DNA of 38,608 bases from Candidatus Omnitrophota bacterium. GTDB taxonomy: Bacteria > Omnitrophota > Gorgyraeia > Gygaellales > Profunditerraquicolaceae. This document shows, one piece after another, positions 7,695 to 16,230 of the stretch. Made by a program: the position numbers and the translations under genes. Location of the stretch: positions 1 to 38,608 of the forward strand of contig JAPLLN010000050.1 of the NCBI GenBank assembly GCA_026387475.1. The letters run 5' to 3'. Positions within the stretch are counted from its first letter, which is position 1. Every line of letters starts with the position of its first letter. The notes beneath the pieces were generated by a model. That model was not told where the DNA came from. It made no database searches and saw nothing but the letters and a program-made list of their open reading frames with translations.

Positions 7695-8822
7695 TTAACT
7701 CATCGACTTGCGGAACCTTAAAGTGCTGAAACCTATGACCATCAACCCCATAAAGAACAACGGGACCAGCTGGATCCAGAGGATATCGATGCCTGACCCC
7801 TTCAAGAATATACTGCGGATGACCACCATAAAATAACGCAGAGGATTAATGAACGTAAACCACTGGATGACCTGCGGCATATTCGCGATAGGGTAGGCAA
7901 ACCCCGATAAAAGCACGGTCGGCATGTAAAAAAGGAATACCGACATCATTGCTTCCTGCTGGGTCGATGATACCGTAGAGATAAACAACCCTATGCCTAA
8001 AGTAGTGAACAAATAAATGCAAGTCGAAAAAAGCAAAAGAAACAGGTTGCCTCTCAAGGGAAGATGGAACCAAAGAACGCCCAGAATGGTGATCAGGGTT
8101 ATCTGTATAAGGGCTATGACTCCGAAAGGCATAAGTTTTCCTATGATAAGTTCTATCGGTTTAATGGGGCTTACAGTCAACTGCTCCATTGTCCCGATCT
8201 CTTTCTCTTTTACTATAGCCATAGCCGAAAGCAATAAAGACATCATAGTCACGATGGTCGCGATGACCCCGGGTAGATAATAATTTCGCGAAATAAGGTT
8301 TCCGTTAAACCAGGCGCGATCCCGCAGATCAACGCTGGGCACGTTGCTGATCTTGCCGGTTGCCAGCGCTTCATTCTTACTAAGCTCCTGCTGGTAATTT
8401 TCTATAATTGTGCCGGCGTAACCCATGACGATCATCGCGGTGTTGGAGTCTGTGCCGTCAAAGGTAAGCTGAACCGCGGCGTCTTTGCCTGCCTCGAGGT
8501 TGCGGCCGAAACCGCGGTCGATGTGTATTACAACGCTGGTGACACCCCTATCAAGAAGCTTGGTCTGCTCTCTCTCGCTGCTGATGAAATGCTCGGGGAC
8601 AAAATACTTAGAATAGGTAAACCTGCGCAAGAGTTCCCTGCTCTCCGAGGTATTATCCCGGTCAAAGACCGCGGTCGGCACATAATTAATATCTTTATTC
8701 GCAGCATACCCAAAGAGGATTATCTGAAGCAGGGGTGTTATAAAGATGACCGTCTTCATCCTCGGGTCGCGGAAGATCTGCTTAAATTCCTTTATCAGAA
8801 TCGCCCTGATCCTTTCAAACAT
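7695..8822 (-). CDS. ABC-2 type efflux permease (second half-permease)
   Basis: The 375-residue protein has one N-terminal membrane helix (residues 22 to 40), a periplasmic domain of about 130 residues, and five to six C-terminal helices, the standard ABC-2/YhhJ-YbhS layout. The segment IVKEKEIGTMEQLTVSPIKP near residue 203 is the conserved coupling loop of the family. It pairs with the adjacent permease (one base apart) to make a heterodimeric exporter channel. With the two ATPases, HlyD and TolC genes upstream it forms a tripartite pump similar to YbhFGRS. The substrate is unknown. It is the last gene of the operon. Confidence 0.9.
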   Translation of the reverse strand: MFERIRAILIKEFKQIFRDPRMKTVIFITPLLQIILFGYAANKDINYVPTAVFDRDNTSESRELLRRFTYSKYFVPEHFISSEREQTKLLDRGVTSVVIHIDRGFGRNLEAGKDAAVQLTFDGTDSNTAMIVMGYAGTIIENYQQELSKNEALATGKISNVPSVDLRDRAWFNGNLISRNYYLPGVIATIVTMMSLLLSAMAIVKEKEIGTMEQLTVSPIKPIELIIGKLMPFGVIALIQITLITILGVLWFHLPLRGNLFLLLFSTCIYLFTTLGIGLFISTVSSTQQEAMMSVFLFYMPTVLLSGFAYPIANMPQVIQWFTFINPLRYFMVVIRSIFLKGSGIDILWIQLVPLFFMGLMVIGFSTLRFRKSMS

Positions 8823-8823
8823 C

Positions 8824-9966
8824 TTAAGCCACCCTCTTTTTGAATCTTTTTATCGCCAGGCCCAGCATAAGAAATGCGAAAAGGAAGAGAAAAAGCGTCT
8901 CATCCCACATAGCGCTCATCCCCGCGCCCTTTAAGAAACAATTCCGCAAGATCACGATATAATAGCGCGCCGGGATAAAATAAGTAACGGCCTGGACGAA
9001 TTTAGGCATATTAAATATCGGATAAATAAACCCGGAGAGAAGAATGGTCGGTATCATCGTAGTCAGGCTTGCCAGCTGGCTTGCCATCAATTGGGAGCGG
9101 GCTACTACGGAGATATATATGCCCTGGCTCAATGCGCCGGTTAAGAAAAGCGCGCTTAAAAATAAAAGCATCAGATAGCTGCCCCTGAAAGGCACTCCAA
9201 AAAGAAATCTGGCCATTATCAAACCGACGATGAGATCAAAAAATCCGATGGCAAAATAAGGAAGGAATTTACCGATTATCAACTCCGGGCCTTTTACCGG
9301 GGTGGAGATGAGTTGCTCCATCGTCCCCCTCTCCCACTCCCTGGCAATGCATATCGAAGAAAGAAGGGCTACGATGATCATAATGATCATGGCGATGACC
9401 CCGGGGATGATAAACCAGGTGCTCACCAGGCCCATGTTATACCAGATCCTGGAGCGCGCATCGATTGTAGGCGGCGGATTAAGTCCGTGACCGGCGAAAT
9501 CATTGTTTATCAGGTCAATATTGTACTTTGCGACTACCGACCTGACATAACCCATAGCGATAGTAGCGGTGTTGGCATCGCTTCCGTCTACGATCAGTTG
9601 CAGAGGCGCGGCCTTTCCGCTTTCGATATAATGCGAGAAGTCTTTAGGTATAATCATGGCCATCAAGACATCTCCCTTATTGATCTTTCTTTCTATATCC
9701 CGGTAATTATCCGTGTATGAAACGATATTGAAATATTTGGAGTTCTCGAAATTGCGCATAAAATCGCGGCTGATCTTTGATGAAGCGTCCTGATTCCAAA
9801 CTACGGTGCGCACATGGTCGATATCCAGCGAGAGCCCGTAACCGAAAATAAGGAGCAGAAATATGGGAATACCCAAAGCCAGCGCCAGCGACCGGGGGTC
9901 GCGCTTGATCTGGATGAATTCTTTTAAGGCTATTGCCTTAATTCTTTTTAAGCTCTGCGCGGTCAT
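8824..9966 (-). CDS. ABC-2 type efflux permease (first half-permease)
   Basis: The 380-residue protein shares its layout with the next gene. There is an N-terminal helix at residues 26 to 45, a periplasmic domain, and a cluster of helices from about residue 185. The coupling-loop segment IAREWERGTMEQLISTP lies near residue 208. Sequence similarity to the neighbouring permease indicates an old tandem duplication. It overlaps the end of the second ATPase gene by 29 bases and precedes the other permease by one base. It should form half of the membrane channel of the efflux pump. Confidence 0.9.
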   Translation of the reverse strand: MTAQSLKRIKAIALKEFIQIKRDPRSLALALGIPIFLLLIFGYGLSLDIDHVRTVVWNQDASSKISRDFMRNFENSKYFNIVSYTDNYRDIERKINKGDVLMAMIIPKDFSHYIESGKAAPLQLIVDGSDANTATIAMGYVRSVVAKYNIDLINNDFAGHGLNPPPTIDARSRIWYNMGLVSTWFIIPGVIAMIIMIIVALLSSICIAREWERGTMEQLISTPVKGPELIIGKFLPYFAIGFFDLIVGLIMARFLFGVPFRGSYLMLLFLSALFLTGALSQGIYISVVARSQLMASQLASLTTMIPTILLSGFIYPIFNMPKFVQAVTYFIPARYYIVILRNCFLKGAGMSAMWDETLFLFLFAFLMLGLAIKRFKKRVA

Positions 9967-10903
9967 ATTCTTCTATCGAAGAGACAAATACGTCTTCCAG
10001 TGAAGGAAGTATTTTATTTACGCTGAAATCCTTTGCCCCTTCTTTATTTAAAAAATCGCTTATAAGTGGGACTGCTTTTACGCTGTCATAAACTACGGCG
10101 TGGATATTCGCCCCGAATAACGCCGCTTCCTTTACGCCGTCGATCTTTCTTATCCTATCCAACCAGCTTTGGGCCTCGGCGAGTTGGATCTCCAACACCT
10201 GGTTCTTCATCCCCGTTGTCTTCATCTCCTGGGGCGTACCCTGGGCGATTATGGTGCCGTGATAGATCAGCACCATGCGGTTGCAGTTCTCCGCCTCATC
10301 CATATAATGCGTGGTCACAAATACCGTCACGCCTTGAGCCGCAAGGCCTTTGATGATACTCCAAAAGTTTTGCCGCGTGATCGGGTCTACGCCCGACGTA
10401 GGCTCATCAAGAAAGATTATCTTTGGTTTATGTAAGAGCGCGCAACCTAAAGCCAATCGCTGTTTCCAGCCTCCGGCCAGAGTGGCGGTAACCTTATCCC
10501 CCATCCCCTCTAAACCCGCGATCGTTAAAGTAGCTTCAAAGCGCTCTTTTCTCTCCTGACGCGGTATCTTGTATATCCCGCTGTAGAAATCAATATTCTC
10601 CCCGACCGTAAGGTCGTTATAGAGAGAAAACTTTTGCGACATATATCCGATATGCTCTTTTATCTTATGCTGCTCTTTGATAATATCAAAACCTCCGACT
10701 TTACCTTCCCCTGAAGTCGGCGGGATTATACCGCAAAGCATCCTGATAGTAGTGGATTTTCCCGCGCCGTTCGGCCCTAAGAAACCGAAGATCTCGCCTT
10801 GGGCCACCTGGAAATTTATTTTATTCACCGCGGTGAAATTCCCGAATTTCTTTTCCAGGCCCTGAACGCTTACCGCTATATTATTGACCGTCTCTACTGT
10901 CAT
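9938..10903 (-). CDS. ABC transporter ATPase (second)
   Basis: The 321-residue ATPase has Walker A GPNGAGKST near residue 43, the Q-loop SQKF near residue 89, and Walker B IIFLDEPTSGVDP near residue 161, followed by an H-loop histidine (TTHYMDEAE). The signature segment is LAGGWKQRL rather than the usual LSGGMKQRL, which is a visible deviation. A C-terminal accessory domain of about 90 residues follows. In E. coli YbhF two such ATPases are fused, whereas here they are separate genes overlapping by 23 bases. It energises the adjacent permease pair. Confidence 0.92.
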   Translation of the reverse strand: MTVETVNNIAVSVQGLEKKFGNFTAVNKINFQVAQGEIFGFLGPNGAGKSTTIRMLCGIIPPTSGEGKVGGFDIIKEQHKIKEHIGYMSQKFSLYNDLTVGENIDFYSGIYKIPRQERKERFEATLTIAGLEGMGDKVTATLAGGWKQRLALGCALLHKPKIIFLDEPTSGVDPITRQNFWSIIKGLAAQGVTVFVTTHYMDEAENCNRMVLIYHGTIIAQGTPQEMKTTGMKNQVLEIQLAEAQSWLDRIRKIDGVKEAALFGANIHAVVYDSVKAVPLISDFLNKEGAKDFSVNKILPSLEDVFVSSIEEYDRAELKKN

Positions 10904-11621
10904 ATTCTTTTATTATGGTAACAAATGCCTCTTCTAAAGTTTTAGCGTTGAATTCTTTCTTGATTTCACCAGGAGTGGCGCAACGCAGGAGTTTCCCTTT
11001 ATGAATAAGCCCCACCCTGCCGCAGCGCTCCGCCTCATCGAGATAACATGTGGAACAGAAAATAGTGACCTTTTCTTTAAGTAATTCGTAGAGTATTCCC
11101 CAGAAATCCCGGCGCGAGACCGGGTCAACGCCGTTAGTCGGCTCATCTAAAAATAAAACTTTGGGGGTATGTATCAACGCGCAGGCAAGGCCTAATTTCT
11201 GTTTCATCCCGCCGGAGAGTTTGCCCGCAAAACGCTCTTTAAACGGCAGAAGCCCGGAGAAACCCAGCAGCCGTTCGATAGCCTCGGGGCGCTTATCTTT
11301 TGCCACACCGTAAACATCGGCGTAGAAATTGATATTCTCTAAAACGCTTAATTCTTCATAGAGCCCGAAGCGCTGGGACATATAGGCAATATGTTCTTTC
11401 AGGGGTTCGGACTCTTTTACGGTGTGTTTATTGTAGACCCAGGCCTGGCCTGCGGTAGGATTCATTATTCCGGTCAAGAGGCGCATAGTGGTAGTCTTTC
11501 CCGCGCCGTCCGGCCCGACTAACCCGAAGATCTCCCCCTCCTGAACCTCAAGGTTAAGTTGGTCGAGGGCAGTCAATTCCCCGAATTTACGGGTAAGGTT
11601 CTCGGTCTTTATGGTAACCAT
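10881..11621 (-). CDS. ABC transporter ATPase (first)
   Basis: The 246-residue ATPase has Walker A GPDGAGKTT near residue 35, the signature LSGGMKQKL near residue 138 and Walker B VLFLDEPTNGVDP near residue 158. The H-loop position reads STCYLDEAERC, so the usual histidine before the tyrosine is replaced by cysteine. This suggests an asymmetric ATPase dimer in which one site is degenerate. It lacks the longer C-terminal accessory region of its partner. It lies nine bases after the HlyD-family gene and overlaps the second ATPase gene by 23 bases. Confidence 0.92.
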   Translation of the reverse strand: MVTIKTENLTRKFGELTALDQLNLEVQEGEIFGLVGPDGAGKTTTMRLLTGIMNPTAGQAWVYNKHTVKESEPLKEHIAYMSQRFGLYEELSVLENINFYADVYGVAKDKRPEAIERLLGFSGLLPFKERFAGKLSGGMKQKLGLACALIHTPKVLFLDEPTNGVDPVSRRDFWGILYELLKEKVTIFCSTCYLDEAERCGRVGLIHKGKLLRCATPGEIKKEFNAKTLEEAFVTIIKEYDSRDGQ

Positions 11622-11630
11622 GGAAATTAG

Positions 11631-12473
11631 TTATTCAATTTCTATGTAAGCGTCAGCGGGCATCCCGGGCTTTAAGTCCAGACTGGAATTATCAGCCCTG
11701 ACTTTTATTCTGTAGACGTACTTCACCCTCTCTTCGGTAGTCTGGATGTATTTGGGCGTGAATTCGGTTTCACTGGATATGAATGAGACCCGGCCTTTGT
11801 ATTTTTTGTGCGGGTAGGTATCGGTCATGATGTACGCCGGTTGGTTAAGTTTTACCCGGCCGAGGTCCTTTTCGTTGATATACGCGGTGACCCAGATATT
11901 ATTCAAATCCACCGCGGTAAATACCGGAGCGCCCGGCTGCACCACTTCTCCGGCGAGGGCACTCTTTACCAGAACAAAACCATTCAGTTGAGAAGTTAAA
12001 TCCGTAAAGCCTAAACGGGTCCTGGCCAGATCAAGAGAAGCCCTGGCCTGCTCCATATTCGCGCGGCTGGAATCAGCTTTAGTCTTGGCGGTATCGCGCT
12101 GCTGGGCGGATATAGCGCCTGCTTTATAAAGATTCTCGGCGCGCTCATAATCGACCTTATCCAGCGCGTACTGGTATTCATCCGCCCTTAACGCAGCCTC
12201 GTCTTCGGCCACGACCTTAGAGAGCTCGTCGGTATTAAGCCTTGCCACCACATCCCCGACCTTGATCACCTTTCCTTCATCGGTAAGAAGCTCGGTTATC
12301 TGGCCGTTGACCCGGAAAGAAAGGCGCACGTCATCCCCCTCCATATTGCCGGAGACCTTGATCACCTTTACGTTACGCCTCTCCTTCAGGATGATATACG
12401 CGGAAACACCCGCGGCGATCAGGGCTGCGATCACGATTAGAAATACGGGTTTAATTTTTAGCTTTATTTTCAT
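11631..12473 (-). CDS. HlyD/YbhG-family periplasmic adaptor protein
   Basis: The 280-residue protein has a single N-terminal membrane helix (residues 8 to 28) and a biotinyl-lipoyl-like half motif (VNGQITELLTDEGKVIKVGD). A helical hairpin rich in alanine, glutamate and aspartate follows at about residues 95 to 160. The second lipoyl half (LNGFVLVKSALAGEVVQPG) and beta-barrel domain occupy the C-terminal third. It links the inner-membrane ABC pump to the TolC channel. Its start overlaps the 3' end of the winged-helix/TolC gene by 23 bases, so the two are co-translated. Confidence 0.92.
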   Translation of the reverse strand: MKIKLKIKPVFLIVIAALIAAGVSAYIILKERRNVKVIKVSGNMEGDDVRLSFRVNGQITELLTDEGKVIKVGDVVARLNTDELSKVVAEDEAALRADEYQYALDKVDYERAENLYKAGAISAQQRDTAKTKADSSRANMEQARASLDLARTRLGFTDLTSQLNGFVLVKSALAGEVVQPGAPVFTAVDLNNIWVTAYINEKDLGRVKLNQPAYIMTDTYPHKKYKGRVSFISSETEFTPKYIQTTEERVKYVYRIKVRADNSSLDLKPGMPADAYIEIE

Positions 12474-14049
12474 TTTTATTCTCCTTTAAGACTTGCGTGC
12501 CCATGCTCCGTTCAAGACTGGCTCTAGCCATGATATAATCGTAAGTCCCCGACGCCAGATTCTGCTCTACCTGCGCCAAGGCTACCTCCGAATCCAAGAC
12601 ATCAAGATTTATTCCTACCCCGCTGATATACCTGACCTCGGAGATCTTTAACGCCTCTTTTGCCTCCGCGATATTATCTTTCTGGGAATCGATCACCGTC
12701 TGCGCTTCTTTCATATTAAGCACTGCCTGTTTTACGTCTACGGCGACCTGGTCGGAAACATTGTCTTTGCTGATGAGCGCCTGGGAATACCTGGCCTTGG
12801 CCGCGTCTACCCTGGATTTGGTCAAGAATCCGTCGAATATAGGCACTGTCACCGCTACCCCGACATCCCAATTATTGTGCCGGTTATTAAATATATTTGC
12901 CAGATTGCCCGATCTGTAAGAAAAATCCGCGCTACCCTCAACTTGAGGGAGCCATCCCGAGCGCGCGTACTTGATCCCCCATTTGCTGATGTCTATGCCC
13001 AAAGACTTAACTATCATTTCCGGCTTGTTAAGGTAGGCTACTTTCAGGAATTCGCTTTCTTTTATTTCTATCGGAATATGGCGCAACCGGTCTTCTATCC
13101 TTAAATCCGCGCTCTGTTTAAAGGCAAGTAGTTTCTTTAATTCGGCTTTGATCAGATCAACCGCGTTATCCGCCTGGATCAATTGCGGCATTAATAATGA
13201 TACCTGCACCTTGGACTGTAAAAGGTCGAACCTTGAAGATGTGCCGCGTTCGTACCTGTTCTTTACTTCCAGGAAATGGGCCTTAGCCTGGCCTAAAAGT
13301 TGTTGGGCAATGCGTTGATTCTCATACGCAAATAGGAGGCCGTAATAAAGCCTCTTGGTCTCGAATTCCACATCCAGCTTTTTGGCGCGCAGGCCTTCTT
13401 CCTGGCTCTTAAAGGTAAGTTGTTTCTGCCTAAGGCTAGAGATATTTGCCCCGCCGCTGTAAATCGTTTGCGTTGCGTTTACACCGACCTGGTTATCGTT
13501 CTTGTACCCGGCGAAGACTCCGTAATCTTTACTCGAACTTAACGCTGAAGTGGCAGTAGGTACAGCGGCCCGGCGGGTATAGCTTGCCTGGGCATTTACA
13601 TCCGGCAGGAAGGCGCTGCGCGCGCCTATTATGTCAGCCCGGGCTGCCTCCACTTCTTTCTCCTGGATCTGGATATCTTTATTATTTTTGTAGGCGACGC
13701 GCACGGCATCGGTAAGGGAAGTAAAGACTAAAGACTCGGAAGCATTCTCGGCGCAGAAAGCGATTTGCGCAAAGAAACAGATAAGGAATAAGATTAAAGC
13801 GGATTGTTTTGAGATGATGCTTTTTAATTCGTTGTAAATGGGATAGGATTTGTTGACTTTGAAAAATCTGGCGTTGGCCCGGTACTCGCTAGTCAAGACC
13901 CCTTCCTTTTCAAGGTTGTTCAGGGTCTTTTGGAATACTCCGGGTTTTTTTCTTAAGAGGCGGCCGAGCTCCTGCATATAAAAAGCGCGCTCGCTTTGAG
14001 TAAAGAAGAGCTTTAAAAGGCGGGTCTTGTTTTTAGTCAGCTGCAGCAT
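12451..14049 (-). CDS. Winged-helix DNA-binding domain fused to TolC-family outer membrane efflux protein
   Basis: The 532-residue frame has two parts that do not normally occur together. Residues 1 to about 82 form a winged helix-turn-helix of the ArsR-like type, with FYMQELGRLLRKKPGVFQKTL as the recognition region and a wing around ARFFKVNKS. Residues 83 to 104 are a Sec signal peptide (SALILFLICFFAQIAFC), and the rest is a TolC channel subunit with two coiled-coil repeats. No ATG, GTG or TTG lies in frame between the two parts, so they are read as one. The ATG at 14049 follows the purine-rich AGAGGG. Phased palindromes upstream suggest the winged helix represses its own operon. A fusion caused by a small deletion or a sequencing error remains possible. 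Confidence 0.85.
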   Translation of the reverse strand: MLQLTKNKTRLLKLFFTQSERAFYMQELGRLLRKKPGVFQKTLNNLEKEGVLTSEYRANARFFKVNKSYPIYNELKSIISKQSALILFLICFFAQIAFCAENASESLVFTSLTDAVRVAYKNNKDIQIQEKEVEAARADIIGARSAFLPDVNAQASYTRRAAVPTATSALSSSKDYGVFAGYKNDNQVGVNATQTIYSGGANISSLRQKQLTFKSQEEGLRAKKLDVEFETKRLYYGLLFAYENQRIAQQLLGQAKAHFLEVKNRYERGTSSRFDLLQSKVQVSLLMPQLIQADNAVDLIKAELKKLLAFKQSADLRIEDRLRHIPIEIKESEFLKVAYLNKPEMIVKSLGIDISKWGIKYARSGWLPQVEGSADFSYRSGNLANIFNNRHNNWDVGVAVTVPIFDGFLTKSRVDAAKARYSQALISKDNVSDQVAVDVKQAVLNMKEAQTVIDSQKDNIAEAKEALKISEVRYISGVGINLDVLDSEVALAQVEQNLASGTYDYIMARASLERSMGTQVLKENKNENKAKN

Positions 14050-14057
14050 ATCCCTCT

Positions 14058-14116
14058 GTATGTTTTAAGCATACAATCGTATGTTTTACGGATACAATTA
14101 TATGCTTAAGGCATAC
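14058..14116. promoter_or_regulatory. Three operator-like palindromes at 21-bp spacing
   Basis: Three 17-bp imperfect palindromes start at 14058, 14079 and 14100, exactly 21 bp apart. They read GTATGTTTTAAGCATAC, GTATGTTTTACGGATAC and ATATGCTTAAGGCATAC. Half-sites are GTATG and CATAC with seven bases between. The third lies in the spacer between -35 and -10, the second spans the start site, and the first covers the leader up to the ribosome binding site. Two helical turns of spacing place all three on one face of the DNA. The winged-helix domain encoded by the next gene is the obvious candidate binder. Confidence 0.8.
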
Positions 14117-14125
14117 AGAAGTCAA
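14097..14125 (-). promoter_or_regulatory. Consensus sigma70 promoter of the efflux operon
   Basis: On the minus strand TTGACT (14125-14120) and a perfect TATAAT (14102-14097) are separated by exactly 17 bases. Transcription should begin near 14090, giving a leader of about 40 bases before the ATG at 14049. The promoter begins eight bases after the yqeY stop codon and is covered by operator-like palindromes, so it is probably strong and repressed. Confidence 0.85.
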
Positions 14126-14132
14126 GGATTAT

Positions 14133-14579
14133 TTAAGCCCCCAGCTTGGCCCTGACTAAATCGCTGACTAACTTACCGCCTGCCTGGCCGGCGATCTTAG
14201 AGTTTACTTCCTTCATCACCTTGCCCATGTCTTTGATACCCTGGGCTCCGGTTGCGGCTACGGCTTCCTCTATTACTTTCTTGATCTGCTCTTCGGAAAG
14301 TTCAGGAGGCAGGTACGTCTTTAGTATTTCGGCTTCTTTTTTCTCTTTATCCGCCATTTCGAGGCGGTTGCCCTTGGTAAACTGCTCAATGGAGTCCTGA
14401 CGCTGCTTGATCTGCTTTTTGATGACCACTACTACTTCGCTGTCGTCAAGTTTTGCCTTCTTTTTATTAGTCGCGGCATTTATCATGTCAGCGCGTAAAA
14501 AGCTCAAAACAGAGCTTTTTAAGGTGTCGCGCGCCTTCATCGCATCCTTATAATCATTCATGATCTTTTCTTCCAGCAT
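14133..14579 (-). CDS. yqeY: GatB/YqeY domain-containing protein
   Basis: The 148-residue protein matches YqeY along its whole length. It is helical and rich in lysine and glutamate, with LKSSVLSFLRADMINAA near the N-terminus, ILKTYLPPELSE near residue 87 and a C-terminal GxxG-type QAGGKLVSDLVRAKL. YqeY resembles the tail domain of the amidotransferase subunit GatB, which contacts tRNA, but its cellular role is not settled. A strong ribosome binding site (AGGGGGG) precedes the start. It is the last gene of the run that begins at the fluoride riboswitch. Confidence 0.92.
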   Translation of the reverse strand: MLEEKIMNDYKDAMKARDTLKSSVLSFLRADMINAATNKKKAKLDDSEVVVVIKKQIKQRQDSIEQFTKGNRLEMADKEKKEAEILKTYLPPELSEEQIKKVIEEAVAATGAQGIKDMGKVMKEVNSKIAGQAGGKLVSDLVRAKLGA

Positions 14580-14593
14580 AAGCCCCCCTTGTT

Positions 14594-15490
14594 CTATAGG
14601 ACTATCTTTTTAAATTGTTTAAGCCTGGCCGTCAGATCCCCAAGACTTAATCCGGCGGTCCTATCCAGCCCGAAATCTTCGATATTAAAAGACGCGGCGA
14701 TCGTTCCGTATGCCAGGGCGTTTTTGATGCTTGCAGCATCAACTTTACCCGTTCTGGCGAGGTAACCCATAAATCCTCCGGCAAAGGTGTCCCCTGCTCC
14801 GGTAGGGTCGATGACTTTTTCGCAAGGGTAAGCCGGGAGCGCAAAAATAAATTTACGGCTATAAAACAAAACCCCGTGCTCGCCTTTTTTTATCAGGATC
14901 ATCTCCGGGCCCAGGGCGCGCAGACGCTTAGCCGCCTTGAGCAGATTATTCTCGCCTGAAAGGCTGCGCGCCTCCTGGTCATTAGCCACAAAAATATCCA
15001 CCCTTTTAAGCATTTTCAATAAGGCCCGGCGCTGGGTATCTATCCAGAAGTTCATCGTATCCATTGCCACTAACCGCGGCGCGCGAATCTGATCGAGCAA
15101 TTTCCTTTGAATATGCGGGTCGATATTCGCCAGAAAAACGTATTTGATATTCTTCTGTTGCGCGGTGATCTTAGGATCAAAGGTAAGCAAGACCCCTAAT
15201 TCAGTCTTCCGGGTGATCGCCGTGTTTAGATCTCCCTCGTATTCTCCTGTCCAGCTGAAAGATTTTCCTTTCTCGCGGGTGAGCGCGTCTAAGATCACCC
15301 CTCTCTGTTTGAGAAGATTTATATACTTGGCAGGAAAATCTTCTCCCACCGCTGCCACAATATTGACCGGAGTAAAAAGCCGGGCAGACATCGAGAAATG
15401 CGCTGCTGACCCGCCCAAGATATTCTTACGCAGGCCAAAAGGCGTCTTTACCGTATCGGTTGCTACCGTTCCCAGGACGATTAGGCTCAT
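14594..15490 (-). CDS. PfkB-family sugar/nucleoside kinase
   Basis: The protein, about 298 residues from the ATG at 15490, has the ribokinase/PfkB fold. The second PfkB signature is clear as DPTGAGDTFAGGF near residue 240, where the aspartate is the catalytic base. An N-terminal GGSAAHFSMSARLF segment matches the first signature. I chose the ATG at 15490, which overlaps the uppP stop as ATGA. The longer frame from 15529 would add 13 residues from inside uppP. The substrate cannot be told from sequence: ribose, adenosine and other sugars are all possible. Confidence 0.88.
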   Translation of the reverse strand: MSLIVLGTVATDTVKTPFGLRKNILGGSAAHFSMSARLFTPVNIVAAVGEDFPAKYINLLKQRGVILDALTREKGKSFSWTGEYEGDLNTAITRKTELGVLLTFDPKITAQQKNIKYVFLANIDPHIQRKLLDQIRAPRLVAMDTMNFWIDTQRRALLKMLKRVDIFVANDQEARSLSGENNLLKAAKRLRALGPEMILIKKGEHGVLFYSRKFIFALPAYPCEKVIDPTGAGDTFAGGFMGYLARTGKVDAASIKNALAYGTIAASFNIEDFGLDRTAGLSLGDLTARLKQFKKIVL

Positions 15491-16230
15491 TTTATGAATA
15501 TCAAGGTTAATACCGCTATTATCGCGCAATAATACCCGAAATAATACAACTTAGCTTTCTTTAACACCTGCTGCAGGAGCCGGAGCGCGAGCAATCCGAC
15601 TAAAAAGCTTACCACGGCACCCAAAGCTAGTTCAAGAGGATTTAATTTAAGAGAAAAATCGATTTTCCTTGCCTCCAGAATGGCGGCTGCGAATATCGCC
15701 GGGATGCTTGCCAGAAATGAAAAGCGGAAAGCGATATTCCTGTCGATCTTCCTGAATAACAGGCTGGATACCGTCATACCGGAACGGGATACTCCCGGAA
15801 TAATAGCAAGCCCTTGAGCCAGGCCCAGGAACGAAGCATCCTTAAAATTCAGGTCCTCTCTTTTTGCGTCCATAAATCTTTGGGCGGCAAAAAGAATTGC
15901 GGCGGTGATCAACCAGCCAAAGGCTACTGCCCGCGGAGAAGAAAATAGCGCTTCAAAGAAATCTTTCCCCGATAAACCTATGACGCCGGTGATGGCCGTT
16001 ACAATGATCACCAGGGTAATCAATTTCAGGCTGCGTAATAATTTCAGGATATCCTTGAAAAAGAAAACCAGGAGAGATAAACATGTGCCCAGGTGCAGTA
16101 TCACGGTTATGGCAATGGCTTCTTGCGATAAACCGAATAGTCTTTCCAAGACTACCAGATGCCCGGAGCTGCTTACCGGCAAGAACTCGGTCAACCCCTG
16201 GACAATTCCTAGAATAATTAATTTAAGCAT
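15487..16230 (-). CDS. uppP: Undecaprenyl-diphosphatase UppP/BacA
   Basis: The 247-residue integral membrane protein carries the two conserved UppP motifs. QGLTEFLPVSSSGHLVV occurs near residue 10, with the catalytic glutamate and serine-rich segment, and GVSRSGMT near residue 145. The enzyme dephosphorylates undecaprenyl pyrophosphate to recycle the lipid carrier for peptidoglycan and surface polysaccharides. About seven or eight hydrophobic segments are visible. The gene overlaps the pseudouridine synthase stop by eight bases and the kinase start by four bases. Confidence 0.95.
   Translation of the reverse strand: MLKLIILGIVQGLTEFLPVSSSGHLVVLERLFGLSQEAIAITVILHLGTCLSLLVFFFKDILKLLRSLKLITLVIIVTAITGVIGLSGKDFFEALFSSPRAVAFGWLITAAILFAAQRFMDAKREDLNFKDASFLGLAQGLAIIPGVSRSGMTVSSLLFRKIDRNIAFRFSFLASIPAIFAAAILEARKIDFSLKLNPLELALGAVVSFLVGLLALRLLQQVLKKAKLYYFGYYCAIIAVLTLIFIK

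Noticed and set aside
14058-14116. CRISPR-like short repeats
   Set aside because: The 21-bp periodic repeats have spacers of only four bases and sit on a promoter, so they are operators rather than an array.
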